From Bacillus sp. REN10 (lineage in GTDB: Bacteria > Bacillota > Bacilli > Bacillales > Domibacillaceae): a DNA stretch of 60,582 nt. The position numbers were made by a program, and so were the translations under genes. Below, in pieces: positions 8,241-15,618 of the stretch. Under the pieces are notes generated by a model. The model was not told the DNA's origin. It saw only the letters and a program-made list of their open reading frames with translations, and did no database searches. The DNA lies in assembly GCF_016820555.1 (NCBI RefSeq), contig NZ_JADHDW010000013.1, positions 1-60,582 of the forward strand, written 5' to 3'. Within the stretch, counting starts at the first letter, position 1, and each line of letters opens with the position of its first letter.

Positions 8241-9041
8241 CTATTTTTCGAACAATTCAACGCCCCTTTGTTCCAAAAAAACAAGCGATTCTTCCACGCC
8301 CTGTTCATCGACTTGGAAAGCTTCTGCTACGGCCTTCAGCCACATTTCCTTCTCTTTAAAATGGTGAGCGCGAATATCTCGGTAATTCATCACCTTTAAT
8401 GTTTCATTCCGTAAAAAATAACAGTTATTCCCCTGAAAACGAACAGCCGATATTCTCCGCATTGTGATATTGTTATCGTGATCTTGAAACGACGAAGCAG
8501 CCTCTTCGATGATTTCTTCTTCCGTTAAAGGGAGCCAATGAATGTGCTTCGTCACAAACGTTTTCCCATTCGCTCGGCGCTCTAGTAAAAATTGATTCTC
8601 TCCGCGGCTCGTAAAAATGATCTCTTCTCCAAAGCCATGGAGCACATGACAATGACGGCTCTCTAATTCAATCGGCCTAGTCATCGGCGAACCGTAACCG
8701 ACATCGACATAATATCGGCTATGATCAATCGTCACCATAATGGCAGCATGACCAGGAAGAACTCGAACAAATGAACAATGAAAGCCAAGCTTTTGCAGCA
8801 GCCGGGCAAAATTGATATTTAACGAGTAGCACGTTCCGCCCCAGCCTCTCTCTTGTAAATTTCGAACAAACACATCAAAGTCCGGCACGTGCTGGCTCCC
8901 TTGATTATAATAATGAAACTTGCTGAACGTTTCATACGGAATAAATGATAAATGATGCTGTATCAGCCGCTGTAAATAATTTAGACTTGGCTTCTCTCTG
9001 CCAATTTTCAGCCGGTTTAAATAACCTGATACGACATCCAT
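8241..9041 (-). CDS. Arylamine N-acetyltransferase
   Basis: 266 residues of the NAT family, which transfers acetyl from acetyl-CoA to arylamines, hydrazines or related amines by a ping-pong mechanism. The cysteine-protease-like triad is complete: Cys71 in GWGGTCYSLN, His98 in LPGHAAIMV and Asp113 in YYVDVGYGSP. The N-terminal IPYETF motif is a variant of the usual IPFENL. The Cys-His distance is about ten residues shorter than in enzymes such as Salmonella NAT, so one loop is trimmed. A gene of this kind may serve xenobiotic detoxification or a biosynthetic acyl transfer; no biosynthetic partners lie nearby. No clear terminator follows it. Confidence 0.88.
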   Translation of the reverse strand: MDVVSGYLNRLKIGREKPSLNYLQRLIQHHLSFIPYETFSKFHYYNQGSQHVPDFDVFVRNLQERGWGGTCYSLNINFARLLQKLGFHCSFVRVLPGHAAIMVTIDHSRYYVDVGYGSPMTRPIELESRHCHVLHGFGEEIIFTSRGENQFLLERRANGKTFVTKHIHWLPLTEEEIIEEAASSFQDHDNNITMRRISAVRFQGNNCYFLRNETLKVMNYRDIRAHHFKEKEMWLKAVAEAFQVDEQGVEESLVFLEQRGVELFEK

Positions 9042-9110
9042 TTGTCTCCCCCCTCATAATAGTGACCAAAAAATGAGTCAAAACTAGTCGAAACAGATCA
9101 CGTCTTATAC

Positions 9111-9147
9111 AAAAAAACAGGCTAGGATTGTTTCCTGAAGCCTGTCC
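9111..9147 (-). terminator. Rho-independent terminator of the thioredoxin-like gene
   Basis: On the minus strand, ACAGGCTTCAGGA folds with TCCTAGCCTGT, followed by seven T. It lies immediately after the stop at 9152. Confidence 0.85.
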
Positions 9148-9151
9148 ATCG

Positions 9152-9715
9152 TTAAATTAATTTCTCGGTTAGAGCTGTTTTCATACTTCGATACACTTCT
9201 TGCCATAAGCCTTTTTCCGTTAGAAAGGCTTCAGTTAACTCTTGATACATCTCTTTTTGCTTTTCCTCAAACAATTCATGATCAAGAGGCGGCAAAGCAG
9301 ATCTCTTGCTAGTAACTAATTCTTGAACAGCTTGTGCACGCGGTCCCCATACCGCTTTCTCTCCATCCTCCTCGTTAAAGAAAATGATGATCGGAATCGC
9401 ACGTGATGTTCCATTCGTTAAATATTGGTCCATCAACTCTAAATTTTGATCTCTATATAGAATCCGGACATCGATGTGTGCATGCCGGGCAAGCTCAAGA
9501 AAAACCGGAACATTCATCATCGCATCCCCACACCAATCCTCTGTGATGACGATGGCTTTTAAGTTCTCCTCCTGCAATCGGGACAAAAAGGATGCCTCCG
9601 TCTTCGGCAATTCAAAACTAGATTGAATGCGCTTCACATTTTCCTTATTTTGCTCCATTTGCTCCACATACTGCTCTGATGGTAGTCCTTTTTCAAACCA
9701 ATCTTTCAAGGTCAT
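9152..9715 (-). CDS. Thioredoxin-like family protein with a single active-site cysteine
   Basis: 187 residues from the ATG at 9715, eight bases after GGAGG; a more upstream ATG (9730) contains that Shine-Dalgarno sequence within its codons. The central part has a thioredoxin-like core: AIVITEDWCGDAMMNVP carries one Cys (about residue 62) in WCGD instead of CxxC, and SRAIPIIIFF supplies the cis-Pro loop. This is the pattern of a Bacillus thioredoxin-like family (Pfam Thioredoxin_9 type). With one cysteine it is unlikely to be a dithiol oxidoreductase. No signal peptide, so cytosolic. The physiological role is unknown. Confidence 0.75.
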   Translation of the reverse strand: MTLKDWFEKGLPSEQYVEQMEQNKENVKRIQSSFELPKTEASFLSRLQEENLKAIVITEDWCGDAMMNVPVFLELARHAHIDVRILYRDQNLELMDQYLTNGTSRAIPIIIFFNEEDGEKAVWGPRAQAVQELVTSKRSALPPLDHELFEEKQKEMYQELTEAFLTEKGLWQEVYRSMKTALTEKLI

Positions 9716-9816
9716 AACCTGTGCCTCCATATCAATTCTAAAAATAGAATTACCTGTTATATATTCTATATTTTTTGAATAAACCCTTCAATTATCACAT
9801 ATTTTTGCAAAAACGG

Positions 9817-9845
9817 TTGATTTAATTATATAACAATCTTATAAT
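9817..9845 (+). promoter_or_regulatory. Sigma-A promoter of the arg operon
   Basis: TTGATT, a 17-base spacer and a perfect TATAAT (9840-9845), 60 bases upstream of argC. Confidence 0.75.
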
Positions 9846-9873
9846 TATAAAAAATAATTAATATTTATGTAAC

Positions 9874-9894
9874 GAGATAAATAAAAATACACTA
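9874..9894 (+). promoter_or_regulatory. Candidate ArgR (AhrC) ARG box
   Basis: ATAAATAAAAATACA, between promoter and argC ribosome binding site, resembles the Bacillus ARG box consensus (CATGAATAAAAATKCAAK). ArgR/AhrC repression by arginine at this position would be expected for argC. Confidence 0.45.
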
Positions 9895-9904
9895 GGAGGT
9901 TCCC

Positions 9905-10942
9905 ATGAAAGCTGCTGTTATTGGAGCAAGCGGATATGGTGGAATTGAACTTATACGTCTTTTATCCAATCATCCGAATTTTCACCTTGATGCTATTTAT
10001 TCATCGAGCAAAGACAAGGTACCTGCAACAGAAGAGTACCCTCATTTGCTTAATATTTGCTCTTTACCATTACTGAAAATTGATACCGAAAAAATTACGC
10101 AAGAAGCGGATGTTGTCTTTCTTGCTGTACCATCTGGAGCGGCTGGGACACTCGCGCCGCAACTGCTGGCAAACAATACAAAAGTCGTTGATTTATCAGG
10201 AGATCTCCGCCTGAAAAATCCAGAAAATTATAAAAAATGGTACAAAAAAGAACCAGCTGCTGTTGAAATGCTAGAGCAAGCAGTATACGGCTTAACCGAA
10301 TGGAACCGTGAAAACATTCAAGAAGCTACTTTACTTTCTAACCCAGGATGCTATCCGACAGCGACGTTATTAGGATTGGCACCAGCATTGCAAGCAAAAG
10401 CCATCGACCCTTCATGGATCATCATCGATGCTAAATCTGGTGTATCCGGCGCTGGCCGCGGATTATCACAAATGGTTCACTTTGCTGAAATGAACGACAA
10501 CTTTAAAATTTATAAAGTAAATGAACATCAGCACATTCCAGAAATTCAGCAACAATTGAACTTATGGGACGAAACAACAGGACCGATCACATTCTCTACC
10601 CATTTGCTTCCGATTTCACGCGGCATCATGTCTACCATTTATGCCCCGTTGAAAGAATCGATGTCAGCAAAGCAGCTGCATCAAATATATGAAGAAGCCT
10701 ATCAACATGATCACTTTGTCCGCGTCCGCCCTCTTGGAGAGTTTCCGGGCGTCAAGGAAGTTGCAGGATCTAATTTCTGTGATATCGGAATTGATATAGA
10801 TGAACGAACAAACCGCGTCACAATTGTGGCCGTTATCGATAATTTAATGAAAGGGGCAGCAGGGCAAGCCATTCAAAACGCCAATTTAATGTTCGGCTTT
10901 GAAGAAACAGCTGGTTTAAAAGGCTTCCCGATGTTCCCGTAG
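9905..10942 (+). CDS. argC: N-acetyl-gamma-glutamyl-phosphate reductase (ArgC)
   Basis: 345 residues, normal for type 1 ArgC. It reduces N-acetylglutamyl-5-phosphate to the semialdehyde with NADPH, third step of arginine synthesis. The N-terminal Rossmann motif is GASGYGGIELIRLL (7-20). The catalytic Cys149 lies in LSNPGCYPTAT and the partner His in NEHQHIPEI (about 216). Strong Shine-Dalgarno ACTAGGAGG precedes the ATG. It heads the arg cluster with a TTGATT/TATAAT promoter and a probable ARG box, and is followed after 12 bases by argJ. Confidence 0.96.
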   Translation: MKAAVIGASGYGGIELIRLLSNHPNFHLDAIYSSSKDKVPATEEYPHLLNICSLPLLKIDTEKITQEADVVFLAVPSGAAGTLAPQLLANNTKVVDLSGDLRLKNPENYKKWYKKEPAAVEMLEQAVYGLTEWNRENIQEATLLSNPGCYPTATLLGLAPALQAKAIDPSWIIIDAKSGVSGAGRGLSQMVHFAEMNDNFKIYKVNEHQHIPEIQQQLNLWDETTGPITFSTHLLPISRGIMSTIYAPLKESMSAKQLHQIYEEAYQHDHFVRVRPLGEFPGVKEVAGSNFCDIGIDIDERTNRVTIVAVIDNLMKGAAGQAIQNANLMFGFEETAGLKGFPMFP

Positions 10943-10954
10943 GAGGAAACAAAC

Positions 10955-12169
10955 ATGTCAGCTATTAGTGAAATAACAAACGGCTCACTGATCTCACCAA
11001 AAGGCTTTGCCGCTGCTGGAGTGAACTCAGGCGTTCGTGAAACGAGAAATGACCTAGGAGTGGTTTTTTCAGAAGTTCCAGCCGAAAGCGCAGCGGTATA
11101 TACGACAAGCCATTTCCAAGCAGCGCCTATTAAAGTAACACAAGACAGCCTTTCCGTTGAACAGAAATTGCAAGCCATCCTCGTCAATAGTGGATGCGCC
11201 AACGCTTGCACAGGAAAGCAAGGATTACAAGATGCGTATCAATCAAGAAAATGGCTGGCAGAAAAGTTTCAGCTACCTGAGCATTACGTCGCTGTTGCTT
11301 CCACAGGTGTAATCGGTGAACATTTACAAATGGATAAAATCGAAAGCGGCATTCAAAAATTGCAGCCAGCTTCTGATGAAACAAGTGCCGAGCAATTTGA
11401 AACTGCCATTTTAACAACCGATTTAATGACGAAAAAATGTGCGTTTGAAGCGGTCATTGACGGTCAAACGGTCACAGTAGGCGGAGCTGCCAAAGGTTCT
11501 GGCATGATTCATCCAAACATGGCTACGATGCTTGCCTTTATTACAACCGACGCAGTCATCTCAGCGGAACACTTGCAAACAGCTCTTCGCCAAGTGACAG
11601 ATCAAACCTTTAATCAAATTACCGTTGATGGCGACACTTCAACGAATGATACAGTCGTTGTCATGGCGAATGGTTTAGCAGGAAATAATCCTCTTACACC
11701 AGACCACCCGCAATGGGATACATTTAAGGCAATGTTGAAAGAAGTAAGCGAAATATTAGCCAAGAAGATTGCTAGAGATGGAGAAGGCGCAACGAAACTA
11801 GTAGAAGTTGAAGTGGTCGGAGCACTAAATGACAAAGAGGCCCAAATCGCAGCGAAAGAAGTCGTTGGCTCTAACCTCGTCAAAACTGCTGTATTCGGCG
11901 CAGACGCGAACTGGGGACGGATCATTAGCGCAGTTGGATATGCAGATATCACAGTCAACCCAGACACGATCGATATCGCCATCGGTGACCAAACGATCTT
12001 GGAACAAAGCGAAGTGGTCCCTTATTCAGAGGAACAAATCATCGAATACTTTAAAGGAGAAACCGTCAAAATTTCGATCCACCTCCACTTAGGAGAAGGA
12101 CACGGAATGGCCTGGGGCTGCGACCTCTCCTACGACTACATCAAAATTAATGCAAGCTACCGGACATAA
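10955..12169 (+). CDS. argJ: Bifunctional ornithine acetyltransferase / N-acetylglutamate synthase (ArgJ)
   Basis: 404 residues. It moves the acetyl group from N-acetylornithine to glutamate, so the pathway recycles acetate; some homologues also use acetyl-CoA. ArgJ is made as a precursor that cleaves itself: the site is visible as HPNMATMLAF, between Ala190 and the nucleophile Thr191. GGAAKGSGMI (176-185) and the oxyanion-forming STGVIGE (116-122) are conserved. The ATG follows AGGAGG. The gene is followed not by argB directly but by the repeat array at 12170-12630 and a terminator-like hairpin, unlike the close argCJBD spacing of B. subtilis. Confidence 0.96.
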   Translation: MSAISEITNGSLISPKGFAAAGVNSGVRETRNDLGVVFSEVPAESAAVYTTSHFQAAPIKVTQDSLSVEQKLQAILVNSGCANACTGKQGLQDAYQSRKWLAEKFQLPEHYVAVASTGVIGEHLQMDKIESGIQKLQPASDETSAEQFETAILTTDLMTKKCAFEAVIDGQTVTVGGAAKGSGMIHPNMATMLAFITTDAVISAEHLQTALRQVTDQTFNQITVDGDTSTNDTVVVMANGLAGNNPLTPDHPQWDTFKAMLKEVSEILAKKIARDGEGATKLVEVEVVGALNDKEAQIAAKEVVGSNLVKTAVFGADANWGRIISAVGYADITVNPDTIDIAIGDQTILEQSEVVPYSEEQIIEYFKGETVKISIHLHLGEGHGMAWGCDLSYDYIKINASYRT

Positions 12170-12320
12170 CGAAATGCGGAAGGCACCGTTTAGCGACGTA
12201 TGGACTGGAGCGAGCCGCATGAGATAAAGGAAACACGGTGAACGATAGTGAACCGATGTTGACTTATCACAAGGAGGATCGTGGAAGTCCACTAGGCGCT
12301 GGTGCCTGGAGCTGGACAAT
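12170..12320 (+). repeat. Structured repeat, copy A (long form)
   Basis: About 151 bases starting right after the argJ stop. It shares a frame with copies B and C: GAAATGCGGAAG at the 5' end, GTTT after the first arm, and TGGAGCTGGACAA at the 3' end. Arms GGCACC (12182-12187) and AGCG (12192-12195) pair with CGCT (12297-12300) and GGTGCC (12301-12306). Inner pairs include GATAA with TTATC and CGGT with ACCG. Almost identical to copy C (a handful of substitutions). The strand given is that of the arg genes; the element could act as DNA or RNA. Confidence 0.85.
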
Positions 12321-12440
12321 CGAAATGCGGAAGCAGCCGTTTAGACTCGGCAGGCATAAGATGGACCGCCGGAGTGGCGTTCTTTGCCACACAGGCGTGA
12401 CAAGCTTATGACCGAGAGTCTGGCTGCTGGAGCTGGACAA
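12321..12440 (+). repeat. Structured repeat, copy B (short divergent form)
   Basis: About 120 bases with the same ends as copies A and C but a different interior. The arms have changed together: GCAGCC (12333-12338) and AGACTC (12343-12348) pair with GAGTCT and GGCTGC (12422-12427). Inside, CATAAG (12353-12358) pairs with CTTATG, and GTGGC pairs with GCCAC around a short loop. Keeping the pairing while the sequence differs points to a conserved fold. Confidence 0.85.
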
Positions 12441-12592
12441 CCGAAAAGCGGAAGGCACCGTTTAGCGACGTATGGACTGGAGCGAGCCGTATGAGATAAA
12501 GGCAACACGGTGAACGATAGTGATCCGATGTTGACTTATCACCAGGAGGATCGTGGAAGTCCACTAGGCGCTGGTGCCTGGAGCTGGACAAT
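12441..12592 (+). repeat. Structured repeat, copy C (long form)
   Basis: About 152 bases, nearly identical to copy A, differing at a few scattered positions (for example GCCGCATG versus GCCGTATG and CACAAGG versus CACCAGG). Same outer arms GGCACC/GGTGCC and AGCG/CGCT. The similarity suggests recent tandem duplication or gene conversion. Confidence 0.85.
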
Positions 12593-12630
12593 CGAAAAGC
12601 GGAAGGCACCGTTTAGCGACGTATGGAAAA
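12593..12630 (+). repeat. Structured repeat, truncated copy D
   Basis: Only the first ~35 bases of the long form are present (CGAAAAGCGGAAGGCACC, then GTTTAGCGACGTATGG), after which the sequence departs. The 3' half is missing. Confidence 0.75.
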
Positions 12631-12664
12631 GCAGAACACTCGATAACATTTTCTAAATAAAACA

Positions 12665-12700
12665 AAGGAGCCCATCTATCAGGCTCCTTCCTATTTTTTC
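12665..12700 (+). terminator. Terminator-like hairpin between argJ and argB
   Basis: AAGGAGCC (12665-12672) pairs perfectly with GGCTCCTT (12682-12689) around a 9-base loop, then CCTATTTTTTC. It precedes the argB ribosome binding site and could end argCJ transcripts or attenuate read-through to argBD. Confidence 0.6.
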
Positions 12701-12716
12701 TCAAGGAGGTTTCCCG

Positions 12717-13487
12717 ATGAAGACAATTGTTGTTAAATGCGGCGGAAGTGTATTAAGTGAATTATCCGAAGCATTTTTTACTAGTATGAAAGAACTGACG
12801 GAACAAGGTTATGCGATTGTATTTGTTCATGGCGGTGGTCCAGAAATCAATGAAATGCTTAAGACGCTCAATGTGCAAAGCGAATTTAAAAACGGATTGC
12901 GCGTGACGAGCGAACAAGTATTAAGAACAGCAGAACTAGCACTGTCTGGCAGTTTGAACCGCAAGCTCGTTCGTCTTTTGGAAAAGCACGGCTTAGCTGC
13001 TATTGGATTAAATTCAAGCGACAATGGACTGCTTCAAGCCAAATTCATTGATCAAGAACAGCTAGGTTTTGTTGGCGAAGTAACAAAAGTGAACAGTGCA
13101 TTTCTACAATTATTGTGCGAGCAGAAGCTGCTTCCGGTGTTAACCCCAATTGCAGCCGGCCCAGATGGTACGGTGTTAAATATTAATGCAGACCTTGCTG
13201 CAGCGGCTGTTGCCAATGCGTTAAAAGTGGAACACTTTCTTATGGTAACGGATGTTGATGGCGTGATGAAAGATGGGGAACTACTTCCAGAACTATCTGA
13301 AGCACAAACAAATGAACTGATCGCAAGCGGCGTCATTAGCGGAGGCATGATTCCGAAAGTTCAATCAGCGATCCAAACGTTTTCTGACCATGTGAAACAA
13401 GTTCATATCGTGTCTGGAAAGAAAGCCTTTTACCAAAATGGTGAATGGTATGGAACAAAATTCGTGAAAGAAAAGGTGATTTTATGA
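12717..13487 (+). CDS. argB: N-acetylglutamate kinase (ArgB)
   Basis: 256 residues, amino-acid kinase fold. It phosphorylates N-acetylglutamate with ATP, the second step of arginine synthesis. Visible motifs: VKCGGSVLSE near the N-terminus, FVHGGGPEINEML around 38-50, NINADLAAAAVANAL for the substrate/nucleotide pocket, and a C-terminal SGGMIPKVQSA. No N-terminal extension of the arginine-feedback-inhibited type is seen, so it looks like the short, arginine-insensitive form. ATG follows CAAGGAGGTTTCCCG. It overlaps argD by four bases (ATGA), showing coupling. Its own promoter was not found; it may depend on read-through past the hairpin at 12665. Confidence 0.96.
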   Translation: MKTIVVKCGGSVLSELSEAFFTSMKELTEQGYAIVFVHGGGPEINEMLKTLNVQSEFKNGLRVTSEQVLRTAELALSGSLNRKLVRLLEKHGLAAIGLNSSDNGLLQAKFIDQEQLGFVGEVTKVNSAFLQLLCEQKLLPVLTPIAAGPDGTVLNINADLAAAAVANALKVEHFLMVTDVDGVMKDGELLPELSEAQTNELIASGVISGGMIPKVQSAIQTFSDHVKQVHIVSGKKAFYQNGEWYGTKFVKEKVIL

Positions 13488-14620
13488 GCTACTTATTCCC
13501 TACTTACGCTCGCTGGGATGTCACACCCGTTGCCGCAAAAGGCGCTTCATTGACAGATAAGAGCGGAAAAGTATATTTAGACTTCACTTCCGGCATTAGT
13601 GTCTGCAATCTCGGTCATATTCCGGATCAAGTGAAAAAAGCAGTGGAGGAACAGTTATCTAAGTTTTGGCATACCTCTAATTTATTTCAAATTGAATTGC
13701 AAGAAGAAGTAGCTGAACAATTAACAGCTGCCTCCGGTCTTGACCTCGTTTTCTTTGCCAACAGTGGCGCTGAGGCGAATGAAGCCGCAATTAAACTTGC
13801 TCGTAAAGCCACCGGCCGCAGCAAGATTATTACATTTTTAGATTCCTTTCATGGACGGACATTTGCGACAATGGCGGCTACTGGGCAGGATAAAATAAAA
13901 ACAGGCTTTGGCCCAATGTTATCGACATTTGAATACGTTCCTTTAAACGATTGGCATGCCCTTGAGCAAATGCTCGATGAAAATACCGCTGCCATCATGT
14001 TTGAAATGATTCAAGGCGAAGGTGGAATTAATTCAGGGGAAGCGGAATTTTTACAAAAAGCGGTCGAGCTTGCGCATCAAAAAGGGGCCCTTGTCATCAT
14101 TGATGAAGTGCAAACGGGGATCGGCCGAACAGGAAAAGCTTTTGCCTTTCAGCACTTGAACCTCAACCCTGATATCGTATCAACAGCGAAAGGAATCGCG
14201 AGCGGTCTGCCGCTTGGTGCCATTATCGGAAAGAAAGAACTAGCAACCGCCTTCTCCCCCGGTTCGCACGGATCCACATTCGGAGGGAATCCTGTTGCTC
14301 TAGCAGCAGCGAAAGCCACTTTACAAACTATTTTTGATGATCATTTTTTAAATGAAGTCACGAAAAAAGGCGAAATGCTCGCAAGCATGCTACAATCTGC
14401 CCTTTCAGCGGCTCCACACGTGAAAAAAATTAAAGGCAAAGGGTTAATGATCGGTATTGAACTTGATGGTGAAGCGACTCCGTTTGTTACCGCTGCCCGC
14501 GAACAAGGCTTGCTCATTTTAACAGCCGGAACGAATGTCCTTCGTCTTCTTCCGCCATTGACAGTAACAGAAAAAGAGATGGAACAAGCCGTAAAAGTTC
14601 TTGCAGACATTCTTAAGTAG
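13484..14620 (+). CDS. argD: Acetylornithine aminotransferase (ArgD)
   Basis: 378 residues from the ATG at 13484, which follows AAAGGTGATTTT and overlaps the argB stop as ATGA. A class-III PLP aminotransferase converting N-acetylglutamate semialdehyde to N-acetylornithine. Motifs: NSGAEANEAAIKLARK (93-108) for phosphate binding, DEVQTGIGRTG (207-217) with the PLP-contacting Asp, STAKGIASGLPLGA with the Schiff-base Lys at about 236, and STFGGNPVA. carAB and argF, which follow argD in B. subtilis, are absent here; the operon ends with a strong terminator, so carbamoyl phosphate and citrulline steps must be encoded elsewhere. Confidence 0.95.
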   Translation: MSYLFPTYARWDVTPVAAKGASLTDKSGKVYLDFTSGISVCNLGHIPDQVKKAVEEQLSKFWHTSNLFQIELQEEVAEQLTAASGLDLVFFANSGAEANEAAIKLARKATGRSKIITFLDSFHGRTFATMAATGQDKIKTGFGPMLSTFEYVPLNDWHALEQMLDENTAAIMFEMIQGEGGINSGEAEFLQKAVELAHQKGALVIIDEVQTGIGRTGKAFAFQHLNLNPDIVSTAKGIASGLPLGAIIGKKELATAFSPGSHGSTFGGNPVALAAAKATLQTIFDDHFLNEVTKKGEMLASMLQSALSAAPHVKKIKGKGLMIGIELDGEATPFVTAAREQGLLILTAGTNVLRLLPPLTVTEKEMEQAVKVLADILK

Positions 14621-14673
14621 GGAGGTGTCCAGAAAGTCAGTTTTCATTGGCTTTCTGGACACCTCCGTTTTTT
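14621..14673 (+). terminator. Strong rho-independent terminator after argD
   Basis: GGAGGTGTCCAGAAAG (14621-14636) pairs perfectly over 16 bp with CTTTCTGGACACCTCC (14651-14666), followed by GTTTTTTG. The inner part of this hairpin is repeated at 46405-46440. Confidence 0.9.
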
Positions 14674-14759
14674 GAAATACAAAACTAAAAGAGGAGTTTT
14701 TTATAGAGGCTAGAAATGTATAGGATGAGTTATTTTTCTGAATCTCTGTGGCACATAAA

Positions 14760-14773
14760 TGTAAGCGCTTTTA
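14760..14773 (+). promoter_or_regulatory. Candidate cre site (CcpA)
   Basis: TGTAAGCGCTTTTA matches the catabolite-responsive-element consensus TGWAANCGNTNWCA at 13 of 14 positions. It lies about 27 bases before the start of the ADP-ribosyltransferase-like gene. A TATATT follows shortly. No experimental basis. Confidence 0.35.
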
Positions 14774-14799
14774 TATTAAATAAAGTGGGAGGTTTTAAT

Positions 14800-15351
14800 T
14801 TGGAGAGAAAAGCTTACCGCGGGATTAGTTATAGAGAAGCGAAAGAAGTCATCCACCACCAAAAATATGAAAGGCAGGAATTTAGAGCCTTCAGTCCTCA
14901 TGTAGCTGCCCGATCATTATTCGGCTCCGGCCTTTATCTGATTAATGATTTAGAGCTTGCTGCCCGTTATGCCTTCTGCCATGCCGATACTGAACACGAA
15001 CAAAAAGCGGTCGTGCTAACCCAAAAAATTCACTTACAAAATCCATTTATCTTAAATTACCGATATAGTGAAGCTCGTTTAAAGCAAGAAGCATGGCGCT
15101 GGAAATATAAAAACACGAAGCATCCCCTACCCCTAGACCCTCTAGAACGATCCATCCAACTTGGCAATGACACACGCGATTTTTTATTGGCCCATTCTCA
15201 TGACGGAATCATTTATCATATCGATGATGAGATTATTTATTATGTGTTATATGATCAAGTAAAACAAGTGAAAGATATCGAGGTGGCGCTTGTCTTTAAC
15301 ATTTCTGGCCCTGACCCTCTTTCTGCCACCTCTCAGGAAGAGGGTCATTAA
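14800..15351 (+). CDS. ADP-ribosyltransferase-like protein of unknown function
   Basis: 183 residues from a TTG start (14800), chosen because GGGAGG lies seven bases upstream; the longer frame back to 14716 has no ribosome binding site. The order of motifs recalls the ADP-ribosyltransferase fold of toxins and phage enzymes: AYRGIS at 5-10 (NAD-site Arg), GSGLYLINDLELAARYAF at 42-59 (strand-turn-helix), VVLTQKIHLQNPFILNY at 71-87, and a C-terminal HDGIIYHIDDEIIYYVLYDQ at 134-153 resembling the GYDGI...Glu...QIK ending of these enzymes. Catalytic residues cannot be assigned safely. No signal peptide, toxin-delivery domain or immunity partner is visible. It ends tail-to-tail with the next gene, overlapping by four bases. 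Assignment is by pattern only. Confidence 0.5.
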   Translation: MERKAYRGISYREAKEVIHHQKYERQEFRAFSPHVAARSLFGSGLYLINDLELAARYAFCHADTEHEQKAVVLTQKIHLQNPFILNYRYSEARLKQEAWRWKYKNTKHPLPLDPLERSIQLGNDTRDFLLAHSHDGIIYHIDDEIIYYVLYDQVKQVKDIEVALVFNISGPDPLSATSQEEGH

Positions 15352-15581
15352 ACTAAGCTTTTCTGGCGAGCAATAATAAGATTAGAAAAATATTTTCGTC
15401 CATCCGCAGTTAAAATGTGCAGCTTGATTTTCCTTGATTGATGGTTCCCTTTTCCTTTTGGCCTTTCAAATGTAATAAAGGCACCACTTAAATTTTCATG
15501 CACGTGAGTAATGACATACCCTTTTTCATACAATTGATCAATTTTCTGTTTTTCTGCTTGAAACTCTTGATAGGATGACAT
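15348..15581 (-). CDS. Small cytosolic protein of unknown function
   Basis: 77 residues from the ATG at 15581, preceded by AAGGAGGGAAGAAAC; an upstream in-frame start at 15605 includes that site in its codons. The sequence is hydrophilic: an N-terminal amphipathic helix (SSYQEFQAEKQKIDQLYEKGY), a beta-like central part (VITHVHENLSGAFITFERP) and a C-terminal strand/helix (LHILTADGRKYFSNLIIARQK). I do not recognise the family. It follows the NCS1 permease gene's strand but lies downstream of it by 37 bases, so it may be the last gene of the pyrimidine operon. Confidence 0.6.
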   Translation of the reverse strand: MSSYQEFQAEKQKIDQLYEKGYVITHVHENLSGAFITFERPKGKGNHQSRKIKLHILTADGRKYFSNLIIARQKSLV

Positions 15582-15618
15582 GTTTCTTCCCTCCTTACAT
15601 CTCATGCGAATCTACTAT

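Noticed and set aside
12089-12609. Minus-strand open frames of 60-76 codons over the arg repeats
   Set aside because: They arise from the repeat sequence itself, recur with the copies (same LAPVHTSLNGAFR piece), and have no ribosome binding sites.
12170-12630. Repeats as a CRISPR array
   Set aside because: The units are 120-152 bases, contiguous, with no unique spacers and no cas genes.
12170-12630. Repeats as integron attC sites
   Set aside because: The paired arms resemble folded attC, but the required core GTTRRRY/RYYYAAC ends, cassette genes and an integrase are missing.
14716-14799. N-terminal extension of the ADP-ribosyltransferase-like protein
   Set aside because: The upstream ATG has no ribosome binding site, and the extension runs through the putative promoter and cre site; the TTG at 14800 has GGGAGG at proper spacing.
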